A stretch of 64,000 nt of DNA from Plantago ovata (Eukaryota > Streptophyta > Magnoliopsida > Lamiales > Plantaginaceae), in contig CM051456.1 in NCBI GenBank assembly GCA_028274465.1, positions 112,025,397 through 112,089,396 on the forward strand. The letters are read 5' to 3'. Positions 52,640-63,840 of this stretch are shown in pieces (position 1 is the stretch's first letter; each line of letters opens with the position of its first letter). The notes beneath the pieces are model-generated. The model was not told the DNA's origin. It made no database searches and worked only from the letters and a program-made list of their open reading frames with translations. The translations under genes were made by a program, and so were the position numbers.

Positions 52640-54060
52640 TCAAGATGTACTTTTTATTTGCTTACATAGATTATAATGCGAAGAGGAAGTCACGTTCCAC
52701 CCTAAGGGTTGTGCGGGTTAGACATGTTATTTTCAAAGCATGGGGTGTGTGCAATCAGGTTAATACACTCACTAAATTTTCATACTCCCAGAAATGATGC
52801 ATTCAATTCCGTGTTGTAAGGATTTTGTGTGACTTTTTTTTTTTTTTTAACTTCTTACTTTGTTTTGGATACATTTTAATTTATTATCTATAATATGGTT
52901 GAATTCTCATAGATATTGGGCTTATAATATACTTGCTCGATGTAGGTGATACTCAGTTACAAGTTGTTCGTTGTAGTTTTGATGCTGGTGGTGTTGTGGA
53001 TCCCGACCTGTCCAATGTGGTCTTTCCTCTTAATGATGTGACAGGTGCATCCTTATATGGAGGTTGATTATTCTTTTACTCACTGATTGTATGTATTGTG
53101 GTGTTCTTTTGTTATGTTTGAGTTTGTCACCTGGTGTGAAATGTGGAGGTTATATTGTTGTTTCATGGTTGTGCAGATAAAAATAATAACAAGCAATTAT
53201 GTTTTTCGGGTCGAGGAAGGGTTGTGCAGGCAGAAGACTTGTTTACTCATGCTCCTGACCGACGACCTGACTTATCCAGTTATCCTTTTCACATCTTCAT
53301 ACAGAAGGTATATATAACTTTTTTAACACTTTTTAATGTTCGTCTTTTCATCACTTCTTAATGTTCGTCTTTTCAATTGCAGTTTATGTGCAGCCCCACT
53401 TTGGTTCTCAAATTTGATCCAGAATTAGAAACTCAATGATGAAACAATGATAAAATTTCAAGGTAAATTTTTTATGCGCCAAACTCCTAGAATAATTTCT
53501 CTTCATTTTAGGAGACTTCTGTAGTCAATAATGTTAGACAATATGAATGAACTCTTTACTTTTTTAACAAACAAGATGACTTCATGACCATCATAATCAT
53601 ATCTTACACATGATAATTAAAAGTTAGAACTTTCACTTCAAATAGTTTTTGAGCTTCCTGTTTATGCCTTCTATCTTTTGTGTCTTTATTCTTCCTCTAT
53701 TTATCTTCTGTACAAAATGATACATGGTAGCTTGAGTTGTTATCTCATGATTTTGATGAATCGGGCATGTAATGTGGGGTTCACTGGTTCAGGTCATCAT
53801 GTCTATGCTGCATGTGTTATTTATGTTGATAATGTGCCTGATGCACTCACTAATTGCGCAACTTCAGTTTTCTTTTGTTATATTGGTTATAATTTTCAGC
53901 CCGCTAAGTTTGTCTTCGATTCCTTGGTACTTGGTTAGTGTTCACCCCTGTTAACTTGATATATAATTCTATATTTTGACAGGTGGTCATGTCATTGAGT
54001 AATCAAGAGTGGGATATTGGTCATTTTTGCCATCTCCATGTACATATTACAGAATGTAAG
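52640..54060 (+). pseudogene. Unrecognised split coding-like region (possible exons or gene relic)
   Basis: Several short plus-strand blocks with ordinary amino-acid composition are separated by T-rich stretches with splice-like borders: about 52655-52759 (NAKRKSRSTLRVVRVRHV, next to GTTAAT), 52946-53045 (GDTQLQVVRCSFDAGG, preceded by GTAG), 53176-53308 (GRGRVVQAEDLFTHAPDRRP, followed by GTATAT) and about 53793-53938 (GSGHHVYAACVIYVDN, preceded by CAG). I recognise none of them. They could be exons of a lineage-specific gene, or gene fragments carried by a transposable element. No start codon or terminator could be assigned and phases were not reconciled. Confidence 0.3.
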
Positions 54061-55958
54061 TTTGTAGTATCACTGGGCTAACCGGTTCTCCAGTTTTTTT
54101 CATTCTGCTTTATGTGCTTATGAACTCTGAGTTTTTGCATTTCGGAATTTCAACTAATCATGATGGAATGAAAGAATACACAACACATGTTTAGTTCCTG
54201 CCTTTACTATTGAACTTTACACTCTGTCAAACTCAATTGGTATAAATGGCCAAACTCAAGTGGTACATTATCTAAATTTTAAACATTCTGTTGTATTTCA
54301 CCAATGAAGACTTGCTGAATTAGTTAGAATTTCAAAATCCTTTGAAATAATCTTATACTTCGGTTTATGATAAATAGAGTCGGGTTGACAAAAAAAAAAA
54401 CAACAGTTAACTGTTTATAATCATCTTTAAATTGCCATGATTAGTTTAAGTTTGTTTGGAGCTTGTTGTGTTTCCTATTTTCTACTCTAAGAATCTTTAG
54501 TTACAACTCAGCTCTGATTCCAAAATTCTTTCAGAATTTGGAGTCTGCATCATTAAGCATGATACGACTCGCAAACATTGGAACATGGTGATCCAACAGA
54601 AAATGGACTACTATAGCATCGGCAGAGACTGATGTGGTTAATGGGATAAGGTGCTAAAGCCTTTAGTTGAGGTGTAATTCTTATCTTCTTGCTATTTTTG
54701 GGTTTAAATTGTGGAATGCAGTTGCTGCAAACTCTACTAGATGAGTTTTTTATTTTTTTGTCCTCCTTCCTTAAATAGTTATACTTAAATTTGTTCTTCA
54801 TAACTGGATAATTAGAAAGCATGAAAGCAGTTTTCATTGAAAGTAGTAATATGGTACTTAATGACTGATAAATATTAGGCACTGAAATGAAAATAGTTTG
54901 TCCTCTGAATTTCTAATGAACTGATTATGTTAAGTTACGTGAACCCTTGCAACACTATTGTCATGCTATTTTTTTCATGGTGAATGAATTTCCTTCATTC
55001 TTTTATGGCAAAGATGATTCAGATTGATAGGATTTTCTTTGAAATTGGCATGACAGAAACCGTGAACTTCGCTAGATAATTATACAGGTATGTCCGGGGC
55101 ATCTCGCAGAGTCACCGTGTTACACACGGTGCAAAAGTCCTAGTGTAATAATATATCAGAAAGTCCGATTATTATTTGGTATTACTAAATGGTTTAAACT
55201 TTAAACCAGCACTACTTACGTACTAGTACTTGATTAGTCTGCAAAAACTTAATCTTCGATTCATATCAGTTACGTTGAATTCAGATTCTTTCATATGAAT
55301 CAGGTAGTATTCTTGATCTCATTATAATATAGACCTTTTTCACATTGACTTCGTTGACCGTTGTTATTTGAGGCTTCTTTGTCCATAAATTTGGAGGATG
55401 TGGATCTGTTCTGGAGTATTTGGGCTCATCTCATTCATAGGATGTAACAGTGTAACAGAGAAAACTGTATTATAGATTGAACATATTCTATAATTACACC
55501 AGATTTTGATAAAATCAGCCAGCAGTCATGGCATTCTACTGGTAATATACCAAGAAAGTTACTAAGAACATATAGATTAAAAGGGTAGCACACCAGATAA
55601 ACTACCCGAGGGAAATATTATCGGAGAGATTTATTCACCGGTGCAGATGGCAACAATGTCGTTGCTTTACATGTGATCAAGATGCAGGGTAACAACTATC
55701 CAACATATAAGCAACAATTCGTGTCTTGGCACTGGCATAGGTTGGTTTACAGCTACATTCCGAGCAGATAGTAGTGCCAGCATATGTTCCTAGACAACTC
55801 GAATCCAGTGATCAAGCCTGATTGAAAGGAAAGGAATGTGAATGCCTGACTTTAAGTTTAAGACCAAGTTGCATAAAGAGTAAGACTATGTACAGATGTA
55901 CTATATCAAAATGCAGAGTTCATATGAAGGGAGCAGTTTTGGTACCAGATAACGGCTT
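54061..55958. other. Intergenic DNA and APRT 3' flank
   Basis: No gene was recognised. A perfect small hairpin lies at 55112-55130 (CACCGTGT / ACACGGTG). The part nearest 55958 should include the 3' untranslated region of the leftward APRT gene. Confidence 0.4.
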
Positions 55959-57701
55959 TCATTGACGAGGTTCCACCAGGATGTACAATGGCTTTCCGTT
56001 CAATCTACGTCTTCCCTAGAAAAGAACAAGCACAAGCGAGATGGATAACCTTTCAGAAGGAGGTGACGCAAAATCAACGATGAAAGCGCTAGTAACTTAT
56101 TATGATGCATTGAATTTTCTGACATGGTTGAAGTTTTTTCAGTCACAGTTCTCGAATGGTTCGTCTTCATGACTGATAGTAGTATGACTTGTACTAATTA
56201 CCTTGATCTCTGGCAATCCAATAACACATGCACATTCAACAACATGATCCCCGAGACGTTCTACACATTGAAGCGTCACAGATTATCGTGGTCAAGTATG
56301 GTAACATGCAGTCATACAATTACAAACATGCAGTCTCAGGAACTAACCTAATAGGCTTATTCCAGCAGAAAGTGTACCTCCCGTGGCAACCAAATCATCG
56401 ATCAGCAAAGCACGGTCGCCTTCTTCAACAGCATCGACATGCATCTCCAAGCAATCTTTACCATACTCCAGCTCATAAGTTTCATAAATAACCTCACCTG
56501 GACAAAACGAAACCATTATGTCCTAAAGGAACTTCACACACACAAACGAATCACAGTTCTCTATAGTCCGATCCGGTATGCTGTGTAAAAGTATCTAACC
56601 AGGGAACCTAGACAAATATTTAAACAAGAAAAACTGGGCTATAAATCTCTGGGGCCATGTACTGTTCTCTCACCTGGCCTTAGAGGCCCTATGTCCACCA
56701 AATTAAATCATGCCATATATGGCTCAAATCAAGATGTTTGGGAGTTGAGGGATAGAATTTTACCAGGAAGCTTCCCGGGTTTACGCAAAGGAATGAATTT
56801 AGCACCAATTGCCAATGCAATTGCAGGAGCAAATATGAATCCTCTTGCTTCAACTCCTGCCAATAAGTTTAGCCATCATACATCAGCACTAATTTTATAC
56901 TGTAAGACACTAAATCCTACTACCACTCTGGCCTAGTAAACCATGGAAAGCATAATGTCCAAGGTACAACTTTTGCAGCATAATGTTACATATATAAAAT
57001 CATAACTCAAGGGAGATCTATTTTTACCAAAACTTTATGAGCGCTTCTGTTATCTTGCACTTATCTTAGCAGCCTTCAATAATTAAGCTAATCTCAAAGT
57101 CCACTATACCATTCAAAAGCAATATGACTTTTCTCGTCTCGTGTCAACAGAACTGAACTTATTTGTAGTATAACTAAACAAATCTGAACTGGATTTAATA
57201 AGTTTCAATACGAAGAAAACACAGGCTAACTTATAACACAGGTGCCAACTGACAAGTGAATAGAAAAAAAAAATGATACATAAAAGAAAGAAGACATTAC
57301 CAGCAACAACAGAAATGTTCATGTTCCTGTATCTGTCAACAAAAATATCTACAGTGTCCTTGAAAACCTTGTGGTTAGAGACAAGTGTGGTTATGTCTTG
57401 AAACATGATCCCTGACAAATCATAAACAAAATAAATTCCCTTTAAAAAGTGTAAAAAAAATTTTTAAAAAAAACTATTCCACAGCAATACATGCACCTAA
57501 AAAAATATGGCTGCTTCCATTCATGCAACTAGTAGCAGGCAGATATGAGAGGGTAAAACTAAAAACCAAAAGAGTTGCAGTTGAAAGAACAAAAATAAAA
57601 AATCAGGAACCTGGTTTAGGAAAATCAGGGATAACTCTAATAGCATCATAAATGGCCTTCAATCTTGGGTCACCCCTTAATCCATTCTCAGCTGCGAACA
57701 T
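55959..57701 (-). CDS. APT: Adenine phosphoribosyltransferase
   Basis: Six exons in transcript order: 57701-57611, 57411-57301, 56856-56764, 56497-56348, 56260-56202 and 56015-55959, giving 186 aa, typical of plant APRT. It opens [19 protein letters not shown] and contains [25 protein letters not shown], the substrate loop RKPGKLPG and the PRPP-binding motif [12 protein letters not shown] (129-140), ending YILVEPRQ. The enzyme joins adenine and PRPP to AMP and pyrophosphate in purine salvage, and some plant isoforms also convert cytokinin bases to nucleotides. No transit peptide is seen, so it is probably cytosolic. In exon 5 the usual AGAE before VVECACVIG reads LGDH, a small change outside the active site. 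Confidence 0.96.
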
Positions 57702-58599
57702 CTTGAACACTACTTAGTGGTTCTCTTACAATCTCTCTAGCTTTGTACTGCAGGGACTTTTTTTTTCTTGATTATGCTGAGAGATTTTATACTAGATTAT
57801 TATTCTAGATTATTGAGTTTCTTGGCTTGGCTGTTAAAAGACTGTTGTGTCAATGTTATGGGCCTTAATTTGATAGTACAAGGACAAAAGATCCACCGAG
57901 GAAGATTTGTTAAGTGGTGCTATATTTTTATACTGTTATTCAGTGCACATTCAATAATATAAAGCTCTGATCTCTTATGAAAAAATTTAAACCGATCTGA
58001 CATTATTTGTAGAAAACAAAGTAAATTTGAATTGAATTGTTTCATTTTATTTTTAATATATCAGTTATGTTCATTTTAGATATTTTCATAGTACTAGAAT
58101 GGAGTATAACAACCATAACTTGTTTTATTATTTTATCATTTTTCTCTCACCATATTTTATTGTCAGCAAGAGAAAAAATAATTAAAGGTTCCCATCCACG
58201 GTCCAAAATTCCAAATCATCAGTGGGAGTGCTTAGTTCCTGTGAGTTAGAGATTGATATTCATGTTGTACTACACTCCAAGTCCAAGCAATTATTATAAT
58301 TTATATGTTACTGTACTAAATTTAATTACTTTAGTCGTCTAGAACATCTAGCATAAGATTCTGATCAAAGTTGGAGCCAAAAATTTATGATTGACAGCCC
58401 GTTATTATTTCATATCATTTTAGATGTTTACAATTAATCTCACCATGTGAATAATTAATTAGTCAATACATACTCCTATTGATGTGTCTGTACTGTACTT
58501 TGAATCTCTACATTCGAGTATTATCATTAAGTGTGTCTGAATTACATGTGCTTTTTGTGATGTGCCCGGCATTTGGTTTTGCTTGAGTGTAGTAGTGCG
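57702..58599. other. Gene-free AT-rich DNA upstream of APRT
   Basis: The APRT promoter should lie in the first few hundred bases (T-run at 57759-57767). The remainder shows no gene or recognisable repeat. Confidence 0.4.
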
Positions 58600-59185
58600 T
58601 AGTGCTGTTACGCGAACCGAGCCTTATCGAGTACTCGGCTTGGCTTGGCTCGGCTCGTTAAGGTTCGGCTCGGTTCGGCTCGATAAGGTTATCGAGTCGA
58701 GCTCGAGCCTAAACTTAGGCTCGTTCCACTAACGAGCCGAGCTCGGCTCGGCTCGCGAGTACTCGGTAAGGCTCGTTAAGGTTCGATATCATGTAGATCA
58801 TGAGTAGTATTAATATTATAAGTTATGATTTAAGTTTCAGATTATTGGCTTGAACTGCTTATATTTGCATTTTGTAAAACTTTAATGATTTCATCATTTA
58901 AGAGTTGATTGCAATGCATAATCTTGAATTTGTTTATATTTTATTTAATATTTTAACATATTTTTCAAGGTATTTTAACAAACGAACCAAGCCAAACGAG
59001 CCGAGCTCGAGCCAAATGAACCGAGCTTGAGTCTGAAATTAAGCTCGCTTCAAACGAGCCGAGCCTAAGCTCAGCTCGTTTGTTAACGAGTTCGAGCTCG
59101 AGCCTGATTTCAGGCTCGCTTCGTTAACGAGCCGAGCTTAGGCTCGACTCGTTTCGTTAACGAGCCGAGTCGAGCCTCAGCAATA
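58600..59185. mobile_element. Non-autonomous DNA element with dense GGCTCG subterminal repeats
   Basis: Both ends (58610-58790 and 58980-59175) are packed with GGCTCG/CGAGCC and GTTAACGAG units in both orientations around an AT-rich core. The outer bases TAGTGCTG (left) and CAGCAATA (right, TATTGCTG on the minus strand) form short inverted ends. This plan of short terminal inverted repeats plus subterminal repeat clusters is typical of plant hAT elements. No matching target duplication was found, so the exact borders are uncertain. Confidence 0.6.
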
Positions 59186-59529
59186 CTCGGCATGTTGGTA
59201 GGGTAGCTTATGGTCCGCCTCTGCGTACATGATTTTTTCACTTTATTTGGAGGGTGTGTGTTTGGTTTGCTGAATTCGGTGGTTCGTACTCACTTGATTT
59301 TGGCCTTGAGACGTGGGAGAGGTTTTCTTTTTGGGGGTGGGATGCTGATTGATGGTGGATATCCTCGATGCGTTGTTTTGGGTTTTATTGGTTTTGCTCT
59401 TCACTTTGTCACTCCGGACCACATTTTTAAATTACTTGTCACTTATCCGAAAGGGCATAGGGTACGTGTAGGAGGTTGGCCGGGGGTGTTTTATACTGTC
59501 TTATGAAATTGACTGTCTTGTGCTCTCTC

Positions 59530-60270
59530 TATATCCGTGAGTGTCCCGTGGCCTAAGGAGAAAATCATCTTTCTTTTCTTGCTAAGTCCCCTAAACTTGC
59601 GATGAAATATATGACCCTCCTTTAGGCCTATTTAAGAATTGGTGGTACAACTTGCAAACTCCCCGGATCTTGAACTCTTGCTACTAGGATGGACATATTA
59701 GACGAGGGGGTTAGGTAGCGACACGGTCATAACGGTATGAGATATGCTATTTCAATGAATTGACGGGGTGAATATTATGGGTTTCTTTGTTAAGCTCTGT
59801 TCTCTTTGTCTGAAAATTGATTATTTTAAATTTAGTTCAGTTCAGTTCAAATCAATTCAGATGCATTAAGTTCAGTTCAGATGCAATAAGTTAAGTTCAG
59901 TTCAGTTCAGATGCATTAAGTTCAGTTCAATTCAGTTCAGATGCATTAAGTTAAGTTCAGTTCAGAGAGAACAGAACTTTGATGAGTTCTCAAGTGGTTT
60001 GAGTTGATTATGAGTAACAGGAGTTCTAGTTTGACAGGAACCGCTGATGTTTGGCTTTTCTTTGTATATGGTCATGGTTGGTTGTAGTTGAGTGGTATGG
60101 TTTGGTTATAGAGGCAAACAACCATGTTAGTAGAACTGGTAGTAGGTTATGGTTGGTTTTAATTCCGGAGGTTTGTTCCGAGTATCTCGTTGTATGTTAT
60201 TATCTGGAGCATTTCTTATGCTCTCTATTTAATAAAATCATTTTACTGCTTCAAAAATAAAAATAAAAAA
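59530..60270 (+). mobile_element. LINE 3' end, second copy
   Basis: The segment at 59535-59735 is clearly related to 9210-9410, the 3' UTR of the LINE remnant: GAGAAAATCATCTTTC, GGTGGTACAACTTGCAAACT, CCCCGGATCTTG and ATGGACATA.TAGACGAGGG occur in the same order and spacing. The element continues to an A-rich tail at 60251-60271 after AATAAAATCATTTTACTGC. Sequence from about 59190 to 59530 may also belong to it but does not match the first copy. There is no coding region. Confidence 0.75.
59830..59965. repeat. TTCAG-based minisatellite
   Basis: The region is built from (A/G)TTCAGTTCAG units interspersed with ATGCATTAAG or ATGCAATAAG, repeated at least four times. It lies inside the second LINE 3' end. 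Confidence 0.85.
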
Positions 60271-60274
60271 TCGA

Positions 60275-61618
60275 TCTACTGTGAATCATGTTGGTATAGT
60301 ATATTTGTACCAAATCGAGTGTCAAGTTCAAATAACATACAAGCTGAGTCAGTTTATATTGACTCTTTAGAATATCGATTAAAAATTTAGGTCCGAGCTC
60401 AAGTCATATTTTGTACTGGAACTCAACTTGTTTGGATCGAAATGAGTGGAGCTCAAGCCTAACTCATGATAAAATAGAAAAGATAATATTAATCTAGTAT
60501 CATGTATGAATGTGCGGTATATCACGAGTATTACAAAGTACAGTATCATTGAGTCAAACCCCACTCAACTAGTTAGTAATACGAGCTTTGAACATAGGGT
60601 TGAATTTGGCTCAAAATCCTTTATCATCACATCGAACTCCTCTTAAAGACTAACAAGACTAAAACATGTAAATGTAGTTCACGCAATGGTGGTAATGAAT
60701 GATTAATGGGATTGCCATCAATCTCAGCTAGCAATCTTATCTACTTGAATTCTCGTACTAAATTATTGTCGTAACAGATCTAGATGAATCCTTTGAAGAA
60801 ATCAATTCAATAGTTAAGATTGGTATCCTGCAAAATCTTATCTTAATCCTTAGTTAACTATTACTTTATGCTCTAATAATCTCGGCTGCATCACATTTAT
60901 ATAGGGGTCTTTATCATTGAATTTCTAGGTACTTGTACACAATTACTTGAATTAGGGACTTCCATTGTATATCTAAAAGAAGGTAATAATATTAGGTACA
61001 TGAAGGTTTCTAATTAAATTGAATAATAAAATGGGCTCTCTTAGTGTAATGTATCAAATGTATATAGCTTTGAGTTTATGCTAGGATATGAATGTGATTA
61101 ATTATCTGAATATATAATATATAACGAAGTGTTTGATTTTGATATCAACCTCATACCCCACTGCTCCACTATATACCTTACATTGTTTACTCTCCAAATT
61201 TATCACATTACTCGCTATTTAAAAGTTTGAAAATCCCAATTCCCAATGCCATACCGAGAAATTCAAAATAAAATTTCACAGTAAAACTCATATTTATCCG
61301 GAATAAACTTAACTCCTCGGCCGTATCCGGCGGCAAGAGAGCAAAGACCAAACACTTGATTAATTGATTTAACGCAATTCATTAATGTGTGTCAAATTAA
61401 GGGCCCCGAAAGGAAGGTACAATACTGTTGAAGCGCACGCCTGGTGAACAACTGTTTATAGCATGAATGATCACCTGATTATTAGCAATCCCAGTAGGCT
61501 CCGCCCGCTTCACTGTAAGCCGGTCCCTCCTCCATCTCAGAATAAACAGGGTCGGACAAAATTAAAAAATACTTCGTACTTCATTTTCCTAAAAATAAAC
61601 ATCATGTTAGATTCCTTT
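60275..61618. other. Gene-free AT-rich DNA
   Basis: Nothing was recognised: no long ORF, no repeat ends and no RNA gene. Confidence 0.45.
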
Positions 61619-61619
61619 T

Positions 61620-62019
61620 TGTTGGATAATTAATATAAATTACTAGATTCCGTTTCTCCCCAACAACTTAAGCTTTTGGGAGAGTTGAAATTATATCATG
61701 GAATCAGAGTCATCTGGCTCACGCGCCCACCTGGGTTCGAATCTTCCCGGAGACAAACTCCGCCCCAACAACTTAAGCTTTTGGGAGAGTTGAAATTATA
61801 TCATGGAATCAGAGTCATCTGGCTCACGCGCCCACCTGGGTTCGAATCTTCCCGGAGACAAACTCCGCCCCATATTAAATTTCCACTCGATTGGCCTCCC
61901 CAAAGAGGTTGAAATCGGCCACGAGTGCGGTGGAGTGTTGGAGAATTAATATAAATTACTAGATTCCGTTCCTCCCCAACAGCTTAAGCTTTTGGTAGAG
62001 TTACGTTGGAATTCTATCA
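61620..62019 (+). mobile_element. TRIM retrotransposon, family A, copy 2 (with internal duplication)
   Basis: The 5' LTR is 61620-61698 (79 bp, TGTTGGATAATTAATATAAA... ending ATATCA). The primer-binding site is TGGAATCAGAG at 61699, one base off the initiator-Met form. The internal region ends in GTGCGGTGGAG, and the 3' LTR is 61936-62019 (ending TCTATCA). A 105-bp unit that includes the last part of the LTR, the primer-binding site and the next ~65 bases is tandemly duplicated (units start near 61661 and 61766), so the element has two primer-binding-site-like motifs. It is the same family as the copy at 23.3 kb, in the opposite orientation. Confidence 0.8.
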
Positions 62020-62423
62020 CGTTTAATTCGACAAAAAAGAAATAAAAAAATTAATCGAACTCATTTGAATTTGTGGGTGTTGAGCAAAACACCTCTTCTG
62101 GTGCTGATTCAACTCCGGTGTTATCTCAATTCTAACGAGCCCTCAAATGTATATTAGTTGGTACACGTTCCTGGAAGATTGTATAAGAGTTATCTACATT
62201 TTGATATGTGCTAGCTCATGTCTTTGTTATGCATGCACCAAATCTTTGTGGTTGTGTGTGAACACATAAATATCACTATCAAGTGTTGGATGGAGTGTGA
62301 GTGGTTGTTAGGGAATATTGAGGTACATACCTCATTAAAATGACCTTTGTTTGCTTGTATATTGCCGATAAGAGTTGGTACACACCGTTTAGGTGTGAGT
62401 AGTGTGAGAGAGTGCTTACTAAG
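62020..62423. other. Intergenic DNA between two TRIMs
   Basis: About 400 bases without a gene or clear repeat. Confidence 0.4.
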
Positions 62424-62934
62424 TGTAATGCCTCGCATCCCACATCGTTTAAGATTGAGTGGAATAAATGGTATATATGTTAGACCACCACTTTCACATG
62501 AGGCCTTTTGGGTGATTCCAAAAGCAAATCCGTGCGGGCTCAGGCCAAAGCGGACAATATCATATTGCTCGGACGTGTGTGGGTCCGTCCAGGAGTAACC
62601 ATGCCGGCTGGATTGGTCAGGTCGTTACAAATGGTATCAGAGCCTTGACCAACACAAAGTCCGCACTGGGTGGACTGTTGGTAAAGGTTATTGTCAGTTT
62701 GTCACCCCACCACTTAAGGCGCTCGACGAGGACGTCGAGGCTTTAAGGGGTAGTTTGTAATGCCCCGCATCCCACATCGCTTAAGAGTGAGTGGAATAAA
62801 TGGTATAAATGTTAGACCACCACTCTCACATGGTATGAGGCCTTTTGGGTGATTCCAAAAGCAAATCCGTGCGGGCTCAGGCCCAAAGCGGACAATATCA
62901 TACTGTTGGGACGTGTGTGGGTCCGTCTAGGAGT
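62424..62934 (+). mobile_element. TRIM retrotransposon, family B
   Basis: The 5' LTR is 62424-62629 (206 bp, TGTAATGCCTCGCATCCC... ending GTCGTTACA). The primer-binding site TGGTATCAGAGCC follows at 62632. The internal part is only ~124 bp and ends in a purine-rich TTAAGGGG stretch. The 3' LTR begins at 62756 (TGTAATGCCCCGCATCCC) and matches the 5' LTR until about 62934, where it breaks off some 35 bases short. The LTRs differ by scattered changes and a short ATGGT insertion, so the element is not recent. It is unrelated to family A apart from the primer-binding site. Confidence 0.85.
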
Positions 62935-63748
62935 TGGACGTAGGTTTATTCATAACTGAACCACGTTAAATCGACTCTTGTGTTTTAATTTCATTTCTTG
63001 TCTTGTTTCCATTGATTCATAGTTATTAGTCTATCATTTGTTCTCATATTACTTCTGTATTGTTCTGGAGTTGAGCTTGGAGTTGAACAACTCATGTTCT
63101 TGTGAACCCAACCGAATTAATAGTAGTACTAGATAAAATGGTATGTGTGCCAAACAATTTGTTACATAAAAATAGATACGTGTCATGCTCCTACTGCTGA
63201 CCTAGAGGTTGGCATAGGGGCCGGTATAGAAAATCCCGCTCGGGTTAGGGGATGGTTATGATGAGGTATACAATTACGAACAACTTTTGAGCTCATCTTT
63301 ATTTCATTGACATTTTAATGTTCATGGGCCAATAAATGATTGGTTTAGTACTACTGATGAGTCTAAACCATATGATCGAGATGACAAATCCTAGGCCAAC
63401 GTACATAATCTTTCTTTCCTCCCTTTTCTCTAAAGTGTGTTGATACTTGATATCATATGATAAGGTTGACACGGATGCATGAACATACAGCATACTCCAT
63501 CCATCTTATCAAACTATATTTATTATGGGTTTACATATAATTTTAAATAATTTGTTCTCTAATAAATAATAAAAGTAAATAAACAAGCAAAGTGTAGCCA
63601 CTAGCTAGGTAAATGACTAAATGAGTAGATGAAAATGCATGAAAATGGGATTTATGTCATGATACATTAAAATGTAATGAGTTATCATATATAGTAGTTA
63701 CCAGTCTTGACACGGGTGGAAGTCACATATATATATGTGTCTTATACG
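62935..63748. other. Gene-free AT-rich DNA
   Basis: No gene or repeat structure was recognised. The minus-strand ORF at 63299-63493 has no known domain. Confidence 0.4.
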
Positions 63749-63750
63749 CG

Positions 63751-63840
63751 CACTTGGTGTAGCATCTCATAAACCAAAACATGAATGTTTGAATGTTGCA
63801 CTTGGTGTAGCATCTCATAAACCAAAACATGAATGTTTGG
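63751..63840. repeat. 48-bp tandem duplication
   Basis: CACTTGGTGTAGCATCTCAT followed by AAACCAAAACATGAATGTTT occurs at 63751 and again at 63799. The two copies are almost identical, which suggests a recent event. Past it, to 64000, nothing was recognised. Confidence 0.85.

Noticed and set aside
59830..59965. CRISPR-like array
   Set aside because: This is a plant minisatellite of 10-bp units. Spacers are not unique and there are no cas genes in this eukaryotic DNA.
61676..61912. 78-codon ORF with a 35-residue internal repeat
   Set aside because: The repeat is the 105-bp duplication of a TRIM element read through by chance, not a protein repeat.
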